Origin: Calliopum simillimum | Lineage: Eukaryota > Arthropoda > Insecta > Diptera > Lauxaniidae | Assembly (NCBI GenBank): GCA_951812925.1 | Contig: OX638369.1 | Location: 47,797,061 to 47,861,060 of the forward strand | Reading direction: 5' to 3' | DNA: 64,000 bases | Shown: positions 61,101 through 64,000 of the stretch, in pieces | How the letters are laid out: every line of letters starts with the position of its first letter | Numbering within the stretch: position 1 is the stretch's first letter | Notes under the pieces: generated by a model | The model's input: only the letters and a program-made list of their open reading frames with translations | Databases searched by the model: none | What the model was told of the DNA's origin: nothing | Position numbers and translations under genes: made by a program

Positions 61101-63768
61101 GGAATAAATATAATCAATTTCACGCTATCAAGTAAACTTTTCGTAAAAACAGAACCCAATTTTATTGATAACTGACAGCAAACCAGCCAAAACATGTTGT
61201 GATATTACTTTTGTCTCCATGAGAATTTTGAAAACTAAGCATAACTAGTAAGGGTGTTACCTTTGGCCTGGCCAAACATTAAATACCCTACACAGCAGTA
61301 TTTTGAAAATTTTGCTAATGTAGGAGGTGCCACGCCTTCCAAATTCACCCAGTTTTTTCTCAGAGTTTGCATTTATAGTTCTAAGTATTTAAGTGAAATT
61401 TGGTTGGATTATCTGAAAAAATATTTTCAGAATAGCGTTTTGAAGCTTTTGCTTACATGGAAGGAGCCACGCCCTCTTGTCCGATTTTATCCAGTTTTTG
61501 CTTAAAGCTTGCACTTATAGTTTTTAGTGTCCGAGTCAAATCTACTTTGATTATCTCAAAAAACACTTTCAGTACAGCGTCTTGAAGCTTTTGCTTATAT
61601 GAGAGGTGCCACGCCCTCTTGTCCGAATTCGACCAGCTTTTTCTCAGAGCTTGCGCTGAAAATTCGTAGTATTTATGTGTATTTTGGTTGCATTGTTGTG
61701 AAATATACTCCAAAATTTGCATTTTGAAGATATTTTTGTATGGGCGGTAGGAGTGTCCGTTGACCGATTTCGCTCATTTTCAATCCCCCGAGCTAACTTT
61801 GACGACGGAGGCTGTGTACCAAATTTCATTGAATTATCTTGCTTAGTTTTCCAAAAAATGTATTTCCACACACAGCCGTAACCCAGCCAGCCACCCAGCC
61901 AGCCAGCCAGCCAGACAGACGGAAATGGCTATATCGACTCAGGAGGTGACGCTGATCAAGAATATATATACTTTTCCATATCTGCCACGCCTCCTTCTCT
62001 GCGTTACAAACGGAAGGACAAAGTGAATATACCCTGGGTGTAGGGTATAAAAATAAATAATAAACGCAAGGTAAAATTTTCAATCGAAAATGCGCCGAAC
62101 TAAAGTTGAACGTAGAGGTATGGGCAAATATTCATAGAATTGAATGAACTTTCAGCCTAGGTTGGTGTTTTGTTTGAAAAAATTCATCCAAAAATATGAC
62201 TCGTTTATTTTGAAAGTCGGTCATATCCCATATCACTTTTTTAAATACATAGAATCGATTCCACACTATCAAGTAAACTTTTTATGTAAACAGAACCCAA
62301 TTTAATTTATTACTGACAGAATACCAGCAAAATCATATAATGACATTACTTTTGTCTTTATAAAAATTTTTAAAATTTAGTATGGAAATAAAAAAAATAT
62401 TCATAAAAGGTACAATTTTCGATCAAAAATGCGCCGAACTAAAGTTGAACGCAAAGGTATAGTTCCTTGGGCAAATATTCATAGAATTGAATGAACTTTC
62501 ACGTAGGGGGGTAGTTGAGGTCGGTAAAATTTCGTCCATACAATTTGGCCCACCCTAATAAACATGCATACATTTTTTTTATAAAATTAAAAACAATTAG
62601 ATTAATTGTTATTGCCTTTAATACATAACCAAGTGCCCACTAATACCATATAATAATTGTTCTATTTACAGAGGAGTGCAAAGCAAAACCTGCTGCGTTA
62701 AAACCGGGTCAAACTGTGTTCTTCGTAATACAACCACGTTTCATGAATGTCGATATTCGAATCATAATCGATGTTACTCAAGGTGAATTAGATGTCTTTA
62801 TGTCACCACAAGATGACTCATTTATAGTAGAAACAAACGATACTAGTGGCTATCATGAAATATTTCTCGACAATCGCTATAATTGGGGACCGAAACTAAA
62901 ACGCTCACATCCGCTTAATATTGCTTTACAACGATCCGATGCCAATATAACTTCTGCTAAAATGGTGCTCAGTGAAAAACGTAGTTTTTACGTGCCACAC
63001 ATACAAGATTGTAAGAGCCATGGTGGTCACAGCTTCTATGTTAAGGATAAGCATGCAAAGGATTTGAGTACACATGTCACCCTTAGCCAGTGTAATACAT
63101 TGCTACGCCTATTTGGATTGAAAAACCGTCTAGTGCTTACACTACCACAAAATGCGCATAATTTAAGTGCGACACGATTTTTTATAGCTTTACGCGCCAG
63201 TTCAGGTCCAGAACCAAGCTATGGATCAGTAGTATTTCGGCAAGATCAATTACATATCGACTTGTTTGTTTTCTTTTCGGTATTTTTTTCCTGTTTCTTT
63301 TTGTTCTTGGCTGTTTGCGTTGTAGTATGGAAGGTAAAACAAGCTGCCGATTTAAGACGCGCCAGGCGACAACATGTTGTAGAAATGTTACACTTGGCAA
63401 AGCGGCCATTCGCTCGAGTATTCCTTTCAACTGGTGCAATGGATTTGGAAAGTCCCCAACTAGCAACACACATGACCACATCATCGCGACCAGTGCGTAG
63501 TGCAACAGGCGCTCGGTCACGATCGCATGCGACATCTACAAGTCAATTGCCAACATCTGAATTACTATTGGTTGCGATAGAGCCAACTTTTGACAATCTA
63601 GCAGCGGTGAGTACAGTATTTATAAGCCTTCCAGGGCGTCACAAAGCACCGTTAAGCTTAGCTTTGGGTTCGACGCTTATTACATATCCAAGACAATTTC
63701 CTTTGAATGCGCGCAATTTTATGCGTCAACCACGGAGCAATGCCGTGGCAATGTTGCCAGCACCATAA
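25116..63768 (+). CDS. Megf8: Multiple EGF-like domains 8 (CUB/kelch/PSI/EGF transmembrane protein)
   Basis: Eight coding exons splice in frame to 2962 residues: 25116-25589, 45986-46219, 46443-46625, 46685-47120, 48427-48640, 48709-50077, 52177-57058 and 62672-63768. In order: a signal-anchor-like leader (about 32-48), a CUB domain split by intron 1 (ARSGS | MLILMYSD), EGF repeats (CHNHGKCIGHECVC), a first kelch block (VFGGYDL, VIFGGKH, LFGGS), PSI-like cysteine modules (CLSNPECGWC), calcium-binding and laminin EGF repeats (about 1278-1450), a second CUB (about 1453-1581), a second kelch block (about 1678-1998), more PSI and EGF repeats, and one transmembrane segment near 2794-2818 with a roughly 145-residue cytoplasmic tail. 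Vertebrate MEGF8 works with MGRN1/MOSMO to dampen Hedgehog signalling by ubiquitinating Smoothened; the same role here is not shown. Odd points: a His-rich run at about 52800, and a duplicated LEDILEEV motif in exon 4. Intron 1 is 20.4 kb. Confidence 0.93.
25590..26239. other. Start of Megf8 intron 1
   Basis: After the GTAAGT donor comes AT-rich DNA. An inverted fragment of repeat family G lies at about 25796-25895 (GAGAGGTGCCACGCCC). A T-rich run lies at about 26010. Nothing else is recognised before the non-LTR element, whose 5' edge I could not place exactly. Confidence 0.5.
27443..28916 (+). mobile_element. Penelope-like element, truncated, with 91-bp inverted flanks
   Basis: 27443-27533 and 28826-28916 are inverted copies of each other (91 bp, near perfect), holding AAATTTGTAGATATTCGGGC at the outer edge. 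Such partial inverted terminal copies are usual for Penelope-like elements, where the terminal repeats can be truncated and inverted during integration. Between them is the 3' part of the single ORF (27540-28499) and about 325 bp of 3' UTR. It sits in the non-LTR element, in the same orientation. A TTCATAAGATATC motif occurs on both sides (about 27399 and 28914), possibly a displaced target duplication. Confidence 0.8.
27540..28499 (+). pseudogene. Penelope-like RT/GIY-YIG ORF, 5' truncated
   Basis: The frame is open for 319 codons from the catalytic YVDD box (27540-27551) to a TAG at 28497. YVDDLFAIIKN begins exactly at the truncation, so fingers and palm motifs 1-4 are missing. Downstream are RT-thumb features (IPYLDALVIRKNNK, then WYQKPMASGR) and a C-terminal GIY-YIG-type endonuclease region with KVYVVTTMTKLKTRISGHKS and a cysteine-containing linker (YQISC). 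The first Y of GIY is degenerate (KVYVV). The frame has no internal stops, so the loss is by 5' truncation, not decay. It cannot be autonomous. Confidence 0.8.
29575..29680. repeat. Left half of a dispersed repeat split by the LTR element
   Basis: Starts with a CCAACGGGA motif and runs through GGAAGCAAGAAGCTGCTTCC and CAACACAGCATGT to the LTR insertion point. It matches, in reverse complement, the intact copy around 670-800. The other half resumes at 42048. Confidence 0.7.
29685..31660 (+). repeat. 5' LTR (1976 bp)
   Basis: Begins TGTAGCGTGCGACTGCC and ends GGGACACCACA, i.e. TG...CA. A TATATAAAA stretch lies about 25 bp in. A very A-rich middle section (about 30700-30900) follows. The only difference from the 3' LTR I found by eye is one A in a homopolymer near 30250 (13 against 12). 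The minus-strand frames within it (for example 31217-31405) occur identically in both LTRs and are not genes. Confidence 0.95.
31664..31681 (+). other. Primer-binding site, tRNA-Lys type
   Basis: TGGCGCCCAA three bases after the LTR matches the 3' end complement of tRNA-Lys over ten bases; the next bases (GCGAAATT) diverge from the usual Lys sequence. From 31682 to gag at 32533 is an untranslated leader without a recognisable gene. Confidence 0.7.
32533..34347 (+). CDS. gag: Gag polyprotein of the LTR element
   Basis: An open frame of 604 residues. The N-terminal half is low-complexity (Asn, Gln, Pro, Ser rich). Residues about 310-475 form a capsid-like domain: HQWDLVFDGDSG, the retroelement gag motif with W at GEASDWYWLF, and LREFAERRQLPDESIDAFF. 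The C-terminus has a zinc knuckle CWNCCQQGHTYIDC (C-x2-C-x4-H-x4-C, about 537-550) and a second, imperfect one, CFKCGKVGVITPRC, with Val in place of His. The coding strand then overlaps pol in the -1 frame. The start is the first ATG after the leader, at the head of the open frame. Confidence 0.92.
   Translation: MSFVGHSPVSGPNTEIVNNLNSLSTGQNPNMPMRNRVLTDSNSRSHVLRTPVGVQDGAIPSNFYDFSSTIGGGNLATGYTQPGSGPISNARRIYNPATVFSEGGIRTQARTKSQEGQFTNQLRSRTGTNPKRPMQRSLLEGLTPLPPDLSKPPPQNSGQFSMGSNMHANRVNSQANTDNQYESVLHSGIVSALNIAVSQNVQNIEKSLEAKIDGLIKPFMKQVLDHVNVSRQNSATGTRVPQNPSWYNDWHRADANRFQNEARPNHSNIDNNRGMPNVNHNNFPTQQGISSGTVGHEAPERAYENVHPVKVHQWDLVFDGDSGKLTVEDFIFRLERLRTQYNHSWPEVIREFHRLVKGEASDWYWLFLTSNPSPDWDTLSRELRHQFQSNKTQFEKLREFAERRQLPDESIDAFFHQVKKLRSCLGINIDELEAVKIIKRNLKESLAKAVYPMTSYTVDHLRDQCREYESLFARKDLRSNQPTTVRFRQPRAYVSEVVESEQAGDQNFWDQEVEPSVEAVQISSNVLTEPLRRPLICWNCCQQGHTYIDCPSTERRLFCFKCGKVGVITPRCPTCSRGNLRGATRAGVSCSTQTPAETPRFNVT
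34263..34319 (+). promoter_or_regulatory. Predicted -1 ribosomal frameshift signal (slippery heptamer plus pseudoknot)
   Basis: GGGAAAC at 34263-34269 is in the gag reading phase as G GGA AAC, a canonical X XXY YYZ heptamer also used at the gag-pro junction of some D-type retroviruses. Five bases later a stem can form between 34275-34284 and 34295-34304 (core CGACA with TGTCG, extended by G-U pairs). The loop bases GCGGG (34288-34292) can pair with CCCGC (34315-34319), giving an H-type pseudoknot. It lies in the gag-pol overlap, where a -1 shift is required to make pol. Folding was done by eye. Confidence 0.75.
34269..37643 (+). CDS. pol: Pol polyprotein: protease, RT, RNase H, integrase
   Basis: Read in the -1 frame relative to gag from the slippery site, 1124 residues with no stop. 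An aspartic protease with LLDTGASVSLLG lies near residue 139. Reverse transcriptase covers about 290-520, with FVYLDDLLV at about 435 and the AFTIPGRPLYQFAVMPFGL block. RNase H has QCDASQFGIGAVL (about 583) and TEKECLAAV. Integrase has the zinc motif H-x5-H (HEPPSVSH) with CVTC, the catalytic D in YIDFLGKYP, D in HSDNGKQF and E in NASERVNQ, with 35 residues between the last two. All catalytic residues are present, so the element could be active. The ATG at 34215 is not a likely start. Confidence 0.93.
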   Translation, partial: LEGCDKSGCVVLDANSRRNAAIQCDLSSNNSKSDNFEEVEVGEKFENYDRKLSKSRFLLRHKSLEERIRNYQEVRNKIFGESQLVGKREISKKILKARNRYSQRKKIRQEIVSSVTAIKSNDIRPYADVVISSVSVRGLLDTGASVSLLGKGCGELLKTIGIEPKGSISRVRTAGGKTHWVHGKIKIPVQYKNLTIDMELFVCPTLEQPLYLGVDFWKKFGLAPDIFGVASLEEEKQEKDPSQHYLTSDQENQLREAVKEFKSFEENGLGKTSLEKHTIILKEGSEPVKDRHYPVSPAVQELLYTEIDNMLNLGVIEVSNSPWSNRTTLVRKPGKNRLCLDARKLNDRTIKDAYPLQNIEGILSRIDETVFISSVDLKYAFWQIELEEGSRECTAFTIPGRPLYQFAVMPFGLCNAAQRLCRLMDKVIPQRLKQNVFVYLDDLLVIARDFDTHLKLLREVAQCLSKANLTIGLKKSKFCMKELRYLGFVIGGGVLKTDPEKVTAVSNIPIPKSPRDVRSFLGTAGWYRRFIKDFATLSSPLSDTLKKSPKFSMTPQAIEAFTQLKTALTTAPVLVHPDFKRRFYIQCDASQFGIGAVLFQVDEENNDRPIAFYSQKLNSAQKNYSVTEKECLAAVLAIKRFRPYVELMPFTVVTDHASLKWLMSLRDLSGRLARWSLELQSYDFEIEHRKGTDNVVADMLSRTVTEDCVDELGLDFETREFSSPEYLQLIETVNENGSRLPDLKVVDGVVYRKTEFSQQELDENPWKIWVPEALTTTVIAKEHEPPSVSHGGVAKTLYRIRQKYFWPQMAAQVRNYVRNCVTCKEIKSSNCELRPRMVNEVVTCRPFQKLYIDFLGKYPRSKTGNTYIFIVLDHFSKFIFLKAMREASATNVTKFLVNNIFNTFGVPELIHSDNGKQFISKEFKNMLDTFKIQHMKNAFHSPQANASERVNQTVLSAIRAYLESDHRDWDLHLPDIECAIRTAVHSSTGFTPYFALFGQSMFTCGEDYALARRLGILEEAEIDPQNRKDKISALRNTIKENIHKSYERYARQYNKHSRTILFKPGQEIYKRNFILSDFSKNINAKFCRKFSKCRVVKPIGRNMYELETLQGKSLGIFHAKDMKQ
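37644..40068 (+). other. 2.4 kb non-coding tail between pol and the 3' LTR
   Basis: No envelope-like frame with signal peptide, furin site or transmembrane anchor was found. At about 38350-38500 a degenerate unit around CAGATTGGGCGGCT recurs four times; at about 39150-39345 a TTCGGAGGTTT-type unit recurs; at about 39475-39595 a TTTTCTTGGAT(T/G) unit recurs. The 144-codon frame at 38949-39383 is a by-product of the second repeat. No clear polypurine tract is visible right before the 3' LTR. Confidence 0.6.
40069..42043 (+). repeat. 3' LTR (1975 bp)
   Basis: Same sequence as the 5' LTR except for one A less in the homopolymer near 40635. Ends in ACCACA followed by the CCTT duplication and the right half of the target repeat. 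Confidence 0.95.
42048..42300. repeat. Right half of the repeat split by the LTR element
   Basis: Resumes with GGAGATGCACATCTTTGGAAG and ends with CTTCCTTTCTTCCCGTTGGG, complementary in kind to the CCAACGGGA start of the left half at 29575, so the pre-insertion element had inverted ends. Confidence 0.65.
42301..43269. other. Intron 1 DNA without recognised gene
   Basis: AT-rich, with a short AAAT microsatellite near 42455 and an inverted pair of AATGCGCATCAACGC-type motifs (about 42570 and 42750). No coding signature. Confidence 0.4.
43270..43502. mobile_element. Palindromic MITE, 233 bp
   Basis: Left arm starting GCATGTTCTCAATTC and continuing through GGAATCAGAATAG is inverted at the right end (with CCGATTCCGATCGAAATCGG). 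Arms of about 75 bp also share TCTGCGTTTCGA / TTTTCGAAACGCAAAG. Confidence 0.7.
43648..44520. repeat. Dispersed repeat family F, copy 1
   Basis: Starts with a GGCCTTAT motif and TTCTCGAGAAT; ends with GAGGGAGTATATTCTCC and a GATACGGCGC stretch. The same order of blocks occurs at 50278-52103 and 59457-60120. Ends look weakly inverted (GGCCTTAT and ATAAGGCC in copy 2), so a TIR element is likely. Confidence 0.55.
44677..45836. mobile_element. hAT-like non-autonomous element with exact 8-bp TSD
   Basis: CAGACTTGGGGGT at 44677 is answered by ACCCCCAAGTCTG ending at 45836; TTGCAAAT flanks both sides exactly (44669-44676 and 45837-45844). The interior is built largely from a repeated, self-complementary motif, TTTAGTGATAGTGAAA and its inverse TTTCACTATCACTAAA, at several spacings. 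A short spliceable frame (45033-45232) lies in the middle. No complete transposase. Confidence 0.85.
45033..45232 (+). pseudogene. Short two-exon reading frame inside the hAT-like element
   Basis: 45033-45121 begins MDFSSDDSLKDPSYS; a GTAAGA donor and TTTTTTAG acceptor define a 59-bp intron, and 45181-45232 continues DLADDSSSSSCSK to a stop, 46 residues in all. Acidic Ser/Asp-rich N-termini with a KDPxY motif are common in insect transposon-derived and nuclear proteins, so this may be the 5' end of the parent transposase or a captured host exon. Not predicted to be functional. Confidence 0.4.
47515..47742. mobile_element. TIR MITE in Megf8 intron 4, 228 bp
   Basis: A 31-bp perfect inverted terminal repeat begins TCTAATAGCCTTATCATGTA and continues TGACGAACGAAT. 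No clear target duplication. Confidence 0.8.
47743..47955. repeat. Fragment related to the 5908-8228 foldback
   Basis: GCTCTATCACGTATGGTCTTGAGATAT matches in kind the GCTCTATTACGTCTGGACTT segment at about 6526, and the downstream CATCTTCAAAATAAGC / AAAGTTATGACC blocks match about 7037-7090. Confidence 0.55.
48301..48390 (-). mobile_element. 90-bp 3' stub of a non-LTR element with 11-bp TSD
   Basis: ACACGAAATTA flanks it exactly (48290-48300 and 48391-48401). On the minus strand it reads ARDRDKWRDFILALCSS and a stop, the usual C-terminus of RTE/LOA-like ORF2 proteins, followed by a short UTR and a CATA-repeat tail. Confidence 0.8.
50278..52103. repeat. Dispersed repeat family F, copy 2, split by a family G copy
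   Basis: Starts GGGCCTTATAATG and CGTTCTCGAGAATTTT; ends TTGAGAAAGGAATATATTC and GTGATAAGGCC. The family G repeat at 51125-51931 lies inside, just before a T-rich run. All of it lies in Megf8 intron 6. Confidence 0.6.
51125..51931 (+). repeat. Dispersed repeat family G, copy A
   Basis: Runs from ATACCCTACACCCAGGGTAT to GGCCAAAGGTAACACCC. It includes the GATATAGCCATGTCCGTCTG block and a GGCT microsatellite at about 51260-51292. It is about 807 bp and nearly the reverse complement of 61243-62053. Long frames in it are not genes. Confidence 0.85.
57551..59456. mobile_element. Foldback element, family P, 1.9 kb palindrome
   Basis: GAATGGGTTTATTTGAAAGT and GGAATAAGTCC at the left are inverted at the right. 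The inner part (58136-59040) has the GGACCTACTTTCGGAGATAT arm shared with 22224-23166. Pairing covers most of the two arms, with the centre near 58570. Megf8 intron 7. The 57059-57550 stretch before it shows nothing recognised. Confidence 0.8.
59457..60120. repeat. Dispersed repeat family F, copy 3, split by a MITE
   Basis: The blocks AATTTTATAGCGT..TTGAAATTGAG and AAGTATCCTTGCTGG, then CTCTCGAGAGGGGAACATGT and TTCATGATAAGG match copies 1 and 2. The MITE at 59614-59880 lies between. Confidence 0.55.
59614..59880. mobile_element. Palindromic MITE, 267 bp
   Basis: Perfect inverted ends starting ATATGAGCCGTTCAAAATGA and running about 55 bp through CAACTCCAAAACGAGGC. The interior is related to that of 8758-8983. 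Confidence 0.85.
60171..62557. mobile_element. Foldback element with TAGGGTGGGCC ends and exact 8-bp TSD
   Basis: TAGGGTGGGCC at 60171 is inverted at 62557, and ATAAACAT flanks both ends exactly (60163-60170 and 62558-62565). Arms are internally duplicated: the block TTCTATGAATATTTGCCCAA..TTCGGCGCATTTT occurs at about 60230-60300 and 60595-60655 on the left and inverted at about 62085-62150 and 62430-62495 on the right. The centre is occupied by the inverted family G copy B. Ends resemble those of 3953-5280 (TAGGGTGGAGCG). Confidence 0.85.
61243..62053 (-). repeat. Dispersed repeat family G, copy B (inverted)
   Basis: Starts ACTAGTAAGGGTGTTACC and ends CCTGGGTGTAGGGTATA, the complement of copy A, with the CAGCCAGCCAGC microsatellite at about 61885-61915. 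It interrupts the 60171-62557 foldback. Confidence 0.85.
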
Positions 63769-64000
63769 ATTGGAGCCTCTATGACAAACTAAAAGTTGTA
63801 TCTCTCTCTCTCTGGTAAACAATTGAATCTCTGAACATCATACAATAACTAGGTGTAACTTATGTAGATATAACTTGATAAGTAATATGCCGAAAAAAAA
63901 AAAAAATTAAATTCAAAACTCATAGGTAATTAAATTTCGCAAATTAAGTAAATTGCGCTAGAAATAACACTGCCATAAAAATTGACACAAAAGAATTTAA
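63769..64000 (+). other. Megf8 3' UTR start
   Basis: Follows the Megf8 stop. Contains a TCTCTCTC microsatellite near 63803 and a poly(A)-like run near 63893. No further gene before the window ends. Confidence 0.6.

Overview
The window is nuclear DNA from a fly. All five protein-coding host genes read as dipteran orthologues, have GT-AG introns, and sit in AT-rich DNA packed with transposon debris. The gene set and repeat style suggest a tephritid-like fruit fly, but the species cannot be fixed from sequence alone. From left to right the genes are PGAP2-like (+, 1339-2687), the peroxisomal RING protein Pex12 (-, 11233-12123), the SAGA subunit Saf6 (TAF6-like, +, 16517-19221), the DDX28-type DEAD-box helicase Dbp21E2 (-, 19828-21652) and the giant membrane protein Megf8 (+, 25116-63768). 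From memory these are neighbours near cytological band 21E in Drosophila melanogaster, so the block looks like a conserved microsyntenic cluster. The first four are compact housekeeping genes whose upstream regions all contain a CAGCTG box; Pex12 also has a perfect DRE.

Most of the rest is mobile DNA. Between PGAP2 and Pex12 lie TIR elements at 3953-5280 and 8758-8983 and a 2.3 kb foldback-type palindrome at 5908-8228. Between Pex12 and Saf6 lie an internally deleted mariner fossil, a decayed fragment of a p32/C1QBP-like gene, and a 1.87 kb array of 575-bp tandem units that carry tRNA-like pol III boxes and are bounded by an 11-bp direct repeat. Upstream of Megf8 is a cluster of TIR elements with palindromes inside.

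Megf8 occupies 38.6 kb with eight coding exons that splice in frame to 2962 residues. Its 20.4 kb first intron holds a nested stack: a jockey/CR1-type non-LTR element interrupted by a 5'-truncated Penelope-like element, and a dispersed repeat interrupted by a complete 12.4 kb Ty3/gypsy LTR element. That element has 1.98 kb LTRs, identical by eye apart from one homopolymer base, a 4-bp target duplication, intact gag and pol, and no env. Its gag-pol junction has an in-phase G GGA AAC heptamer followed after five bases by a predicted H-type pseudoknot, a strong candidate for -1 frameshifting. The last Megf8 intron (5.6 kb) is almost entirely made of hairpin-forming elements.

I found no bacterial-type system, no CRISPR array and no convincing intact non-coding RNA gene. 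The most notable items are the frameshift signal in the young LTR element, the tandem tRNA-like array with target duplication, the hairpin-filled Megf8 intron, and an 8-bp-TSD element that carries a short spliceable reading frame.
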